This document shows positions 32,495 through 42,018 of a stretch of DNA of 64,000 bases, one piece after another. Below the pieces are notes generated by a model. It was not told the DNA's origin, made no database searches, and saw only the letters and a list, made by a program, of their open reading frames with translations. A program made the position numbers and the translations under genes. This DNA is from Streptomyces griseus (GTDB taxonomy: Bacteria > Actinomycetota > Actinomycetes > Streptomycetales > Streptomycetaceae): assembly GCF_900460065.1 (NCBI RefSeq), contig NZ_UAVD01000002.1:1-64000 (forward strand), in the 5' to 3' direction. Within the stretch, counting starts at the first letter, position 1; every line of letters starts with the position of its first letter.

Positions 32495-32506
32495 TGGCAT
32501 ATGCCA
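32495..32506. promoter_or_regulatory. 12-bp palindrome upstream of the RsbW-like gene
   Basis: TGGCATATGCCA is a perfect palindrome in a locally AT-richer stretch, about 90 bp before the proposed start of the ATP-binding protein. A plausible operator; no regulator is identified. Confidence 0.4.
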
Positions 32507-32593
32507 TGTGCCTGCTGGGTCAGGGGCTGCCGCGGGGTGCGGATTCCTCCGGAACGGCCCCGTGGGGCGATACGTGCGGCCATGATGGTGGGC

Positions 32594-33097
32594 ATGGCGG
32601 GCCTGGAGGGTGTGGATCAGCCGCGACCGTGCAGCAGCGCGACCGCGGCGCGCTGGACGTCGACCATGGATGACGAACAGGCGTTCAAGGCGCTGGAGTT
32701 GTTCGGAGATCCGACCGAGGGGGAGGTTCGGCTGCCGTCCCGCCCGGAGTCGGCGGCGACGGCCCGGCGCATCACTTCCTGCGTCGTGCTCCGCCAGTGG
32801 GCCCTCTCGCCCCAGACCGCCGAGTACGCGGTACTGCTGGTCTCCGAACTCGTGGGGAACGCGGTGCGCCACACCGGGGCCCGGTCCTTCGGGCTGCGCA
32901 TGGTCCGCCGTCGGGGCTGGATCCGGATCGAGGTGCGCGACCCCTCGCGCGGACTGCCGTGTCTGATGCCGGTCCGCGAGATGGACGTCAGCGGGCGCGG
33001 CCTCTTCCTCGTCGACAAGCTCTCCGACCGCTGGGGGGTGGACCTGCTGCCGCGCGGCAAGACCACCTGGTTCGAGATGCGCATCTCGGACCGCTGA
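32594..33097 (+). CDS. RsbW/SpoIIAB-like ATP-binding protein (anti-sigma-type kinase)
   Basis: A 167-residue protein with a GHKL (HATPase_c) fold: N-box SELVGNAVRHTG, a loop RDPSRGLP, and the G-box GRGLFLVDKLSDRWGV, ending WFEMRISDR. Streptomyces encodes dozens of such stand-alone ATPases; those characterised bind sigma factors or phosphorylate anti-anti-sigma proteins. No partner STAS or sigma gene is adjacent. The start is uncertain: ATG at 32594 (MAGLEGVDQP) is chosen, with ATGs at 32582/32585 or 32666 (MDDEQAFKAL) as alternatives; none has a clear ribosome site. Confidence 0.8.
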   Translation: MAGLEGVDQPRPCSSATAARWTSTMDDEQAFKALELFGDPTEGEVRLPSRPESAATARRITSCVVLRQWALSPQTAEYAVLLVSELVGNAVRHTGARSFGLRMVRRRGWIRIEVRDPSRGLPCLMPVREMDVSGRGLFLVDKLSDRWGVDLLPRGKTTWFEMRISDR

Positions 33098-33123
33098 CGC
33101 GCCCGCAGCCTTCCGCCGGAACG

Positions 33124-33168
33124 CAGAAGCCCCCGGTCGGCCGTGGTGCGGCGCTGCGGGGGCTTCTG
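33124..33168 (+). terminator. Hairpin after the ATP-binding protein
   Basis: CAGAAGCCCCC (33124-33134) and GGGGGCTTCTG (33158-33168) are exact complements around a GC-rich 23-nt loop, 27 bp after the stop codon. Confidence 0.75.
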
Positions 33169-33490
33169 ACGGGGACCGTGAAATGGGGGGTGTGTTCACG
33201 GCCGCTCGGGGCGACCTGGCCCGGGTCAGTGGGGGTCGTGGAACCGACTATGGCAGACGGGTGACCCCGGTGCCAAAGCGACTTTCGGAATATTTAACGA
33301 ACAAATGGACAATCCTGGATGGAATCGCAGGTGTGCTCGGTCACTTGCCTGGTTTTCCATGCATTTTTATGGCGTCGTGTGAATGATTCATTGATCATTC
33401 GCTGAGCTGGACAATCGTCTCATTTCGGTCAGTGTGCCTCTACTGTGTCCCCGGGAACCGGTCGTACCCGAGGACGCGAGGTGGTCGGGC
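33169..33490. other. AT-richer intergenic region before the deacetylase-like gene
   Basis: About 320 bp with no supportable gene. From about 33260 to 33430 the DNA is far richer in A/T than its surroundings (for example TTTCGGAATATTTAACGAAC) and contains the inverted repeat at 33381-33400. A -35/-10 pair of good quality was not found. Likely a regulatory region for the gene at 33491. Confidence 0.5.
33381..33400. repeat. Inverted repeat in the AT-rich leader
   Basis: GAATGAT (33381-33387) and ATCATTC (33394-33400) around TCATTG. Candidate operator about 90 bp before the start codon. Confidence 0.4.
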
Positions 33491-34309
33491 ATGGACGGAC
33501 GCGGGGCTCCGATGGGCCGCCGTGACGTGCTGGGCGCGGGGGCCGGGATGCTGGCCGCCGGCTTCGTCGCGGGCTGCGCGCGCGGCGACGGGTCCGGCCG
33601 GGCCGCCGGGCCCGGCCCCACCGGCGCCGCCGCCCCGGCCACACTCCCGGCCGCGGCCCCTCACCGCTTCCCCGGGCTGCCCTTCCGGATCGCACACGGT
33701 CCCCGCGACCGGCCCCGCGTCGCCCTCACCTTCGACGGGCGGGGCGATCCGGGCCTCGCCCGTACCGCTCTTGCCCGGTGCGAACGGGCCGGGGCACGCG
33801 TCACGGTGCTCGCGGTCGGCACGTGGCTCGCCGAGGACCCCGGGCTGGCCCGCCGGATCCTCGACGGCGGCCACGAGATCGGCAACCACACCGAGCGCCA
33901 CCTCGACCTCGCGGCCCTGGACGAACACGCCGCGTACGAGGAGATCGCCGCCTGCGCCCGGCGGCTGCGCCGGCTCACCGGGTCCATCGGCGCCTGGTTC
34001 CGCCCCTCGCCCACCGCGTACGCCTCCCCCCTCCTCGAGCGTCTCGCCCGGCGGGCCGGCTACCCCCACGTCCTCGGCCGCGACGTGGAGTCGCACGACC
34101 ACGCGGCCACCCGTGTCGCCGCCGTCACCCGGAAGGTCGCGGGGGAACTGCGCAACGGATCGGTGGTGGAGCTGAGTCTCGGCCGGCCGGTCACCGTCGA
34201 CGCGCTGCCGCTGCTCCTCGCCGAGATCGGCCGCCGAGGGCTGCGTGCGGTGACGGCCACGGAGCTGTTGGGCCGACCGGCCGCCGAGGTCACCCGGACG
34301 GCCCGATAA
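33491..34309 (+). CDS. Tat-exported lipoprotein with degenerate polysaccharide deacetylase (NodB) domain
   Basis: A 272-residue protein. Twin-arginine signal (GRRDVLGAG, Arg10-Arg11) with lipobox VAGC (Cys29), a Pro/Ala linker, then a NodB-like domain (about 75-265). Motif 2 is intact (HEIGNHTERH, with His133 and His137), but motif 1 reads TFDGRGDP instead of TFDDGP, so the metal-binding second Asp is Gly83. The later motifs are also altered: FRPSPT for the RxPxG loop and VVELSL where a catalytic His is normally found. It may be a pseudo-enzyme or a binding protein. Start at ATG 33491 (SD GAGGTGG); ATG 33512 is possible. Confidence 0.78.
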   Translation: MDGRGAPMGRRDVLGAGAGMLAAGFVAGCARGDGSGRAAGPGPTGAAAPATLPAAAPHRFPGLPFRIAHGPRDRPRVALTFDGRGDPGLARTALARCERAGARVTVLAVGTWLAEDPGLARRILDGGHEIGNHTERHLDLAALDEHAAYEEIAACARRLRRLTGSIGAWFRPSPTAYASPLLERLARRAGYPHVLGRDVESHDHAATRVAAVTRKVAGELRNGSVVELSLGRPVTVDALPLLLAEIGRRGLRAVTATELLGRPAAEVTRTAR

Positions 34310-34347
34310 TCTGACCCTGACATTCGGCATCACGAAGGGGCGGAACT

Positions 34348-34563
34348 GTGGCGGACATCGAGTCGGCGCGGACGGCATTCGAGCGGTTCGACCGAGACGG
34401 CGACGGGCTCATCACGGCCAACGAGTACAAGAGCGCCATGGCTCAGCTGGGCGACCCCTTCGTCACCGAGACGGTGGCGCAGGCGATCATCAACGCCCAC
34501 GACGGCAACGGTGACGGCATGCTCACCTTCGACGAGTTCTGGGCTTCGCAGAACAAGGTCTGA
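34348..34563 (+). CDS. Small EF-hand calcium-binding protein
   Basis: A 71-residue cytosolic protein with two complete EF-hand loops: DRDGDGLITANE (residues 15-26) and DGNGDGMLTFDE (52-63), each ending in the bidentate Glu. It resembles the Streptomyces CabB/CabC group of calmodulin-like proteins linked to Ca2+ buffering and morphological development; the specific gene name is not assigned. GTG start with GAAGGGG upstream. It lies 38 bp after the deacetylase-like gene, so the two may be cotranscribed, and is followed by a strong terminator. Confidence 0.9.
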   Translation: MADIESARTAFERFDRDGDGLITANEYKSAMAQLGDPFVTETVAQAIINAHDGNGDGMLTFDEFWASQNKV

Positions 34564-34584
34564 GCCGAGCAGAGCTGCGTCCGT

Positions 34585-34625
34585 CGCGGCGGTCGGTCCC
34601 GCGCCGTCGGGGACCGGCCGCCGCG
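34585..34625 (+). terminator. Hairpin after the EF-hand gene
   Basis: CGCGGCGGTCGGTCCC (34585-34600) pairs with GGGACCGGCCGCCGCG (34610-34625), with one G-U wobble in RNA. Confidence 0.78.
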
Positions 34626-34697
34626 TACGTCCGCAGGACCCCTGCCCGCCGTGCGCGGTTTGCTGTGGCTTTGTCCACCGACGAAAATCGAGCCGTG

Positions 34698-35747
34698 ATG
34701 TTCTCCGGACCCCCGGCCGACCCGGCCACGCCGACGATGCCGTCCGGCGGCGCGCCGAGCGCCGTGCCGCCCGTCGTCGAGATGTCCCGGGAAGCGTCCG
34801 GGCCGACGCCGGGCCGCCGCTCGTGGACGGCCCCCCTCCTGCTCGGCGCGGCGGGCGTCCTCGCGCTCCTCGTCGCGCTGTTCGGGCCCGGGCTCATGGC
34901 CCGCGGCACCGGCGAGCTCCGGATACCCGGCGCGGGGCTCACCACCGTGCTCCGCACCGTCCTGTTCGCCGCGCTCGCCCTCCACCTGGGCGAACTCCTC
35001 GCCCCACAGCTCATCCGGCCCGTCCGGGGCCGCCCCCGCACCGCCGTACGGAGCTGGGCGGCGTACGCCGCGCTCGCCGGGGCAGCCGCCGCGGCCGGGC
35101 AGATCGTCCGGCTCGCCGCCGTCAGCGACCTCGGGATCACCGAGACCTACGGCACCCGGGAGGGCGGACTGCTCCTCCTCATCGCCAACGGCCTGGTCCT
35201 CGCCGCCCTCTGCGCCGCGAGCAAACGCCCCGCGCTCGCCCTGGCCCCGCTCGCCGTCGTCATCGGGGCGGAGGCCCTGCGGGCCCACCCGGAGGCGTAC
35301 AGCCCCGAGTTCGGCGCCGCCCTCACCGTCGTCCATCTGACCGCCGCGTCGCTGTGGACCGGCGGCCTGCTGTACGTCCTGCGCACCATGTGGCTCTGGC
35401 GCGGCTCACCCGTCGCGGCCCGCGCCCTGCTCGGCCGCTACGCCCGCCTCGCGGTCTGGCTGTACGTCGCCCTCGCCGCCACCGGGACCGCCTCGACCCT
35501 GCGCCGGCTGCCGCTGGACGTGGTGTTCACCTCCGCCTACGGGCGCACCCTGCTGGTCAAGCTGGCCCTGATGGCCGTGGTCAGCGTGCTGGCGGTGGCG
35601 GCCCGGCGGCGGATGCTCCGGGACGCCGACCCGTCGGCCGCCCACCGGCTTGCCCGCCGGGAACAGGTCGTGCTGGGCCTGGTGGTGGTGGTCTCCGCCG
35701 TCCTCACCGTGGTCCCCGACCCGCACTGGATCTCCCTGCGGCCGTAG
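34698..35747 (+). CDS. CopD-family integral membrane protein
   Basis: A protein of about 349 residues with eight or so hydrophobic helices. After a polar Pro-rich N-terminus, segments such as WTAPLLLGAAGVLALLVALF and the CopD signature region (VHLTAASLWTGGLLYVL, then YGRTLLVKLALMAVVS) are visible. CopD proteins are tied to copper uptake or tolerance, usually with CopC; no CopC domain is seen here. Start uncertain: ATG 34698 (MFSGPPADP) chosen, GTG 34665 possible; neither has a strong ribosome site. Confidence 0.75.
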   Translation: MFSGPPADPATPTMPSGGAPSAVPPVVEMSREASGPTPGRRSWTAPLLLGAAGVLALLVALFGPGLMARGTGELRIPGAGLTTVLRTVLFAALALHLGELLAPQLIRPVRGRPRTAVRSWAAYAALAGAAAAAGQIVRLAAVSDLGITETYGTREGGLLLLIANGLVLAALCAASKRPALALAPLAVVIGAEALRAHPEAYSPEFGAALTVVHLTAASLWTGGLLYVLRTMWLWRGSPVAARALLGRYARLAVWLYVALAATGTASTLRRLPLDVVFTSAYGRTLLVKLALMAVVSVLAVAARRRMLRDADPSAAHRLARREQVVLGLVVVVSAVLTVVPDPHWISLRP

Positions 35748-35835
35748 CGGGAGGCGCGACATCCGGCCGCGTACCGGGAGCGTGTCGCCGGGCCCCCGGG
35801 TAGCGTCGGAGACGACCGAGGGAGGCTTCACGGCG

Positions 35836-36492
35836 ATGCGCGAGCACGGGGAGAGCGGAGACCGCGGCGAGCGGACGGTCCGACGGCTCGTCGAGGCGGC
35901 CGGCGCCGTGATCGACCGCGCCGGGTACTCCGGCGCGTCGACCCAGGAGATCCTGCGCCGGGCCGGAGTCTCCGCCGACGCCTTCCACGTCCACTTCGAG
36001 GGCAAGGAACAGCTCGGCAACGCGATCCTGGACCACCAGCACGCCTTCTTCCGGCGGATCTCCGATCAGGCGGATGCGGGCCCCGCCCCCGAGGTGTGGC
36101 TCCAGGCGCTGATCGACATCAGCCACCTGTACACCGCCGGCATCCTGGAGGACCCGGTCCTGCGGGCCGCCGTGCGCCTGTCGATCGAACCCGGCCCCTA
36201 CCTGACCGCCGAGAGCTACGCGGGCCCCCTCGGCGCCGTCACCGCCGTCCTCCGGTCCGCCTGCGCCGCCGACGAGCTCCAGGACCACGTCACCCCGGAG
36301 GAGGCGTCCCGGACCATCGTCGGCTGCTACAGCGGGGTGCAGTTGCTCGCCCTCGCCCTCGACGAGCGCGACGCGCTGCACCAGCAGGTCAGCGCCATGT
36401 GGGCCCTGATCATGCCCGGTCTCGCCCGTCCCGCCGTCCTCACCCGGCTGCGCCTGGGCGCACCCCCGGCGGAGACGGCGCGGCAGCGCTGA
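35836..36492 (+). CDS. TetR-family regulator, gamma-butyrolactone-receptor-like
   Basis: A 218-residue regulator. Helix-turn-helix at about residues 15-65 (RAGYSGASTQEILRRAGVS, then FHVHFEGKEQLGNAILDHQ). The HFxxKEQL-AILD pattern and the C-terminal layout resemble ScbR/ArpA-type autoregulator receptors that bind gamma-butyrolactones and control secondary metabolism. No butyrolactone synthase (AfsA-like) is nearby, so it could be an orphan or pseudo-receptor. Start ATG 35836 with SD GAGGGAGG. Convergent with the carboxylesterase, only 36 bp between stops. Confidence 0.82.
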   Translation: MREHGESGDRGERTVRRLVEAAGAVIDRAGYSGASTQEILRRAGVSADAFHVHFEGKEQLGNAILDHQHAFFRRISDQADAGPAPEVWLQALIDISHLYTAGILEDPVLRAAVRLSIEPGPYLTAESYAGPLGAVTAVLRSACAADELQDHVTPEEASRTIVGCYSGVQLLALALDERDALHQQVSAMWALIMPGLARPAVLTRLRLGAPPAETARQR

Positions 36493-36528
36493 CGCCCGGC
36501 CCGCCCCGCGCGGGATCGCCCCGCCGCC

Positions 36529-38004
36529 TCAGCGCCGGTACGGGCGCCAGCCGCGCAACTCGTCGTCGCGGGGGGCCAGGACCAGCTCCGGCGCGCCCGG
36601 GCCGAAGACCGTCACGGGCCGCCGCGCGTCCCAGGACGGCCACCCCGGGTCCCCGTCCGTCGCGAAGTCCACCCACGCCCGGTGCATCGCGTCCGCCAGC
36701 TCCTGCGGGGCGTCCGGGCCGGTCAGGGCCATCGTGTCGGGGTGGGCGAGGGTGTCGAAGACGAAGCCCAGCTCCAGGGCGTGACAGGCGCCCAGGCGCT
36801 GTACGGGGGTCGGCCAGCCGAACTCGTACAGATACGTGGCGCCCGGCGCGCCGGTCCGGGCGTCGGCCAGCCGGTTGAGGGGGACCCGCAGCAGCAGGTC
36901 CGTCGCGAGCGCGCCGAGGATCTCCCCGGGGGCGGCGCCCGGGCGGTTGGCGCGGTAGACCCGGGCCGTCGCGCCCGGCACCCTGAACTTCAGCAGGGCG
37001 AGACGGAGTCGCAGCGCGCCGATCCTCTCGGTGAGGCCGCCGGGCACGAACCAGAGCCGGTACTCCTCGGTGTTCGTCCCCATCAGCAGGTCGATCCCGG
37101 CGGACGCGCCCGCGTGCAGCGCCTCCACCGGGTCGTGGGGCAGCAGTTCGCCGTCGACGACCAGCTGGAAGGAGTGCCGGCCGGTCAGCGGGTTCCCGCC
37201 GCCGGTCACCTCGGTCTGCGCGGTGAGCAGCGCCTCCGGGGCCACGGCGGCCAGTGCGGCGGCCGTCGCGGGCACCCCGAGCCGTTTCGCGATCAGCTCG
37301 GTCGTCCCGCGCGCGGCGGCGGGCGGCAGCGCGGCGGGCGCCCCGCTCTGGAGCACCGCCCGCCGCAGCAGCCCCGCCGACCGGGGCGAGGCCAGCAGGG
37401 CGGCGACGCTGACGGCCCCCGCCGACTCCCCGGCCACCGTCACCCGGTCCGGGTCGCCGCCGAACGCCGCGATGTTGTCGCGCACCCACTCCAGGGCGGC
37501 CAGCTGGTCCAGGAGCCCCCGGTTGGCGGGCGCGTCCGGGAGGACGCCGAAGCCCTCCACGCCCAGACGGTAGTTGACCGAGACGAGGACCACCCCGTCC
37601 CGGGCGAACGCGGACCCGTCGTATACCGGCACCGCCGAGGAGCCGTGCACCAGCGAACCCCCGTGGATCCACACGAGCACCGGCAGCCCGGTCGTGCCCC
37701 GCCCCGGCGACGGCGTCCACACGTTCAGGTTCAGACAGCCGTCGCCCGGCACCGCCGGATCCGGCAGCAGCCGGTCCAGCGGCGGGGCGTAGGGCCGCTT
37801 GGGGGCCGTCGGACCGTAGGCCACGGTCTCGCGCGCCCCCGTCCACGGCTCGGGGGGCGCGGGCGCGCGGAACCTGAGCGCGCCCACCGGCTCGGCCGCG
37901 TACGGGATGCCGCGGAAGACCGCGACACCCCGCTCCACCGCACCGCGCACCGTGCCGTGCACGGTCAGCGCCCGGGGGGACGTACCCGCCGTGATGTCGG
38001 CCAT
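36529..38004 (-). CDS. Type-B carboxylesterase/lipase
   Basis: A 491-residue alpha/beta hydrolase. Motifs: GxPYA near the N-terminus (FRGIPYAAEPVG), the CLNLNVWTP region, oxyanion hole VWIHGGSLVHGS, nucleophile elbow AGESAGAVS, acid Glu in GTNTEEYRLW, and His in ACHALELGFVF. Full-length and with an intact triad, so active ester hydrolysis is expected; no signal peptide is seen, so probably cytoplasmic. The ATG at 38004 (MADITAGTSP) is chosen; the open frame continues upstream only as a shadow of the amidase gene. It lies 41 bp after the amidase stop and may be cotranscribed with it. Confidence 0.9.
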   Translation of the reverse strand: MADITAGTSPRALTVHGTVRGAVERGVAVFRGIPYAAEPVGALRFRAPAPPEPWTGARETVAYGPTAPKRPYAPPLDRLLPDPAVPGDGCLNLNVWTPSPGRGTTGLPVLVWIHGGSLVHGSSAVPVYDGSAFARDGVVLVSVNYRLGVEGFGVLPDAPANRGLLDQLAALEWVRDNIAAFGGDPDRVTVAGESAGAVSVAALLASPRSAGLLRRAVLQSGAPAALPPAAARGTTELIAKRLGVPATAAALAAVAPEALLTAQTEVTGGGNPLTGRHSFQLVVDGELLPHDPVEALHAGASAGIDLLMGTNTEEYRLWFVPGGLTERIGALRLRLALLKFRVPGATARVYRANRPGAAPGEILGALATDLLLRVPLNRLADARTGAPGATYLYEFGWPTPVQRLGACHALELGFVFDTLAHPDTMALTGPDAPQELADAMHRAWVDFATDGDPGWPSWDARRPVTVFGPGAPELVLAPRDDELRGWRPYRR

Positions 38005-38045
38005 GCTGCGTGCCCACCCCTCTCGCGGTGCGGTGGTCCGGGCGG

Positions 38046-40334
38046 CTACTTCAGGTAGACCAACCCGTCCGTGGTCAGGGCCGGGCGGCCCTTCGTGCCG
38101 ACGACGACGATCTTGACCGTGTGCTTGGCACTGGAGGACCAGGACTTCGTCCAGATCGCTTCCCGGTACTTCGTGGCGGAGGACTTCAGGTCCACCGTGG
38201 CGGCCTTCTTCCCGTCGACGTAGACGTATGCCTGCCCCGAAGTGGCGGCCCGCGACACCACCCAGGCGGCTGACCGGCCGGTGAACGTCCAGGTCAGGCT
38301 GGCGTTCTTGGTGCTGCTGGAGTAGGACTTGCCGCCCAGGTAGCTGCTGGAGGACTTCGTGGTCCACTTGCCGCCCTTCTTGGCGGCGGACTCCTGGAGG
38401 ATCACCGGGGTGCCGGAGACCGAGGCGGCGGCCGTGTTGCCCGCGCGGTCGTACGCCGTCATCTTCCAGGCGGTCGCCTTGGCGGGCTTCGCGGTGTGCG
38501 AGGCGCTGCCCGTGGTCGGGCCGTACGTCTTCGCGACCGGGGCGGTCAGCCGGACCTCCTTGAGGGAGGCGGCGTCGGTGGCCTTCCACTTCAGGGTGAG
38601 CGGGACTGCGGTGGTGTTCACCGTGCCGGTGCGCAGGGTGAGGGCGGGCTTGGTGGAGAAGACCGGCGCCGCGGTGTCGGCGACCACGGTCGCGACCGGC
38701 GACAGGGAGGTCCTCCCCGACTGGTGGGTGGCCCGGACCTGCACGGAGTGCTTGCCGGCGGCGAGGACGGCCGACGCCGAGGTGACGTTGCCCTTGACCG
38801 AGGCCACCGGCTTTCCGCCGACGAGCAGTTCGTATCCCTTGACGAAGGAGGAGGGCGTCGCGGCCTTCCAGCCGACGGTGACCTTCGACCGGGTGTAGTA
38901 CGTGGAGCCGGAGGCGCTCGCCCCGGTCACCGAGGCGATGGTCAGACCGGTGACGGGACCGGCGGCCAGGGAGCGGATGTCCGGGAGCTGGGTGTAGAGG
39001 CTGCCGCCGGGGCACTGGGTGTTGAACCCGTCCCGGTGTCCGGAGATCTGCTGGAAGGGGTAGGTCTTCCCCGCGGCGAACGACTTGCCGAAGAAGTTGC
39101 CGCCGTTCGCCCCGGCGGTGAGCTGGACGGAACCGGCCGGGTCGCCCCCGTACTGGCCGAGCTTCCACGCGGCGACGCGGGCGACGGCGGTGGTCGCGGC
39201 GGTGGCCGCCTTGGTGTCGGTGTACATGCCGATCACGGCGATTCCGGTGGTGTCCCGGTTGAACCCGTAGGTGTGCGCACCCATGACGGGCCGGTCCACA
39301 CCGCCCTTGCGGCCCTCGAAGACCGTGCCGCACTTGTCGACGATGAAGTTGTAGCCGAGGTCCTTCCAGCCGTTCGACTTCACGTGGTACGTGTGCAGAC
39401 CGCGCACGATGGCCGCCGAGTCGGCGCAGGAGTACGTGTTCGTCTGCGCCGTGTGGTGGACGAAGACGGCCTTGACCCGGTCCAGGTAGTCGGGCGCCTC
39501 GGTGCTGAGCGACTCGTCGGCCTGCCAGGCCGCCCGGGAGACGATCGGCGGCTGGGGGGCGGTGGACGGCGGGCCGGACGTCGGCGTGGGGGAGGCGGTG
39601 GGCGTCGTCGGCGAGGCGGACGGCGTCGGGGATTCGGTGCTCGGGCTCGGCGTGGGGCTCGGCGGCGCCGGGGTCTCGGTGGTCGGGGTGGGCGAGGGCT
39701 CGTCCGTGGGCGACTCGACCGGATCCTCCGTCGGCGGGGCGACCGTGGGCTCCTCGCCGGGGGTGGGCTCCTCGGAGGGGGTCTCCTCGACGCTGAACGC
39801 GGCCGGCTCGGCGGTGAGCCCGGTGGTGTCGCCGCCCGGGTCGACGGTGTCGAGCCGCAGCCCCTCGGGCAGTCCCGCCCGGGAGTCGTCACCGGCGCGG
39901 ACGCGGACCTCGACGCCGTCGGAGGGGCCGACCCAGCGGGGTTCGGTGGTGCCGCGGACGCCGGATCGGCCGGTCTCGGTGCGGCCGTCGATCTCGGTGT
40001 CCAGGGGCAGCCAGCCGGTCCATGCGCCGGTGGCGGAGGAGCGGGTACGGGCCTCGACGGTCCCCGTCACCCGGGCGGCGGGATCGGTCCAGGTGACGCC
40101 GAGCAGACTGAAGGGCGCGGTGTCGCGCCGGGCGAGCGACGCGGAGCCGCCGTCGGACGAGGTCTTCAGCGCGGTCCTGTGCACATCGGACTTCACCGGG
40201 GCGGACTTGGCGTCCGCCGCCCGTCCGTCGCGGTCGGCGCCGGAGGTGCCGGTCACGCCCTGGAACACCAGGACACCCGCCACGGCCGCCGTCGCGACGG
40301 CGGCCGTGGTCCAAACTCTTCGCTGTGCTCTCAC
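38046..40334 (-). CDS. Secreted PGRP/amidase-2 family N-acetylmuramoyl-L-alanine amidase
   Basis: A 762-residue exported cell-wall protein. Signal/anchor helix near residues 8-27; a beta-rich N-terminal domain (70-165); a long Pro/Thr/Ser/Glu linker (183-262); the peptidoglycan-recognition amidase domain (265-455) with zinc ligands His293 (VHHTAQTN), His433 and Cys441 (GHRDGFNTQCPG); then Ig/Fn3-like repeats and a C-terminal carbohydrate-binding-like region. It would cleave the bond between muramic acid and the stem peptide. GTG start at 40334 (VRAQRRVWTT). An inverted repeat lies about 50 bp upstream. Confidence 0.9.
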   Translation of the reverse strand: MRAQRRVWTTAAVATAAVAGVLVFQGVTGTSGADRDGRAADAKSAPVKSDVHRTALKTSSDGGSASLARRDTAPFSLLGVTWTDPAARVTGTVEARTRSSATGAWTGWLPLDTEIDGRTETGRSGVRGTTEPRWVGPSDGVEVRVRAGDDSRAGLPEGLRLDTVDPGGDTTGLTAEPAAFSVEETPSEEPTPGEEPTVAPPTEDPVESPTDEPSPTPTTETPAPPSPTPSPSTESPTPSASPTTPTASPTPTSGPPSTAPQPPIVSRAAWQADESLSTEAPDYLDRVKAVFVHHTAQTNTYSCADSAAIVRGLHTYHVKSNGWKDLGYNFIVDKCGTVFEGRKGGVDRPVMGAHTYGFNRDTTGIAVIGMYTDTKAATAATTAVARVAAWKLGQYGGDPAGSVQLTAGANGGNFFGKSFAAGKTYPFQQISGHRDGFNTQCPGGSLYTQLPDIRSLAAGPVTGLTIASVTGASASGSTYYTRSKVTVGWKAATPSSFVKGYELLVGGKPVASVKGNVTSASAVLAAGKHSVQVRATHQSGRTSLSPVATVVADTAAPVFSTKPALTLRTGTVNTTAVPLTLKWKATDAASLKEVRLTAPVAKTYGPTTGSASHTAKPAKATAWKMTAYDRAGNTAAASVSGTPVILQESAAKKGGKWTTKSSSSYLGGKSYSSSTKNASLTWTFTGRSAAWVVSRAATSGQAYVYVDGKKAATVDLKSSATKYREAIWTKSWSSSAKHTVKIVVVGTKGRPALTTDGLVYLK

Positions 40335-40381
40335 GTGTGATTCCCCGAGGACGACGCTGGCTGGATGGCAGGGCACTCCGG

Positions 40382-40400
40382 CCGGTCAGTCGCTGACCGG
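40382..40400. promoter_or_regulatory. Inverted repeat upstream of the amidase gene
   Basis: CCGGTCAG-tcg-CTGACCGG, perfect 8-bp arms, 48-66 bp before the start codon. Candidate operator. Confidence 0.45.
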
Positions 40401-40545
40401 GGGCACGACGTCGCGTCGGCCCGGCCGGTGGGGCGACCCGGAACATGCTTGCGAGTCACAGTCTTCCATGCGGTCGGATCGGGCCACACCCCGCCTCGCC
40501 CGCCCCACCCCGGTCCCGGCCGGAAACATTCGATGGGCGCGGTAG

Positions 40546-40586
40546 CCCGGGGAGCGCCCTGTCGGCCCGGGAGGGCGCTCCCCGGG
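40546..40586 (-). terminator. Perfect 15-bp hairpin after the terpene synthase
   Basis: CCCGGGGAGCGCCCT (40546-40560) and AGGGCGCTCCCCGGG (40572-40586), loop 11 nt, 20 bp past the synthase stop on the minus strand. Confidence 0.82.
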
Positions 40587-40606
40587 GTGGGGCCGGGTCG
40601 CACCGT

Positions 40607-42018
<1,412 letters not shown>

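Noticed and set aside
36529..39333. 934-codon minus-strand frame suggesting an amidase-esterase fusion
   Set aside because: The upstream part is the amidase gene read in a wrong frame; the esterase starts at 38004 and the amidase uses another frame with correct zinc ligands.
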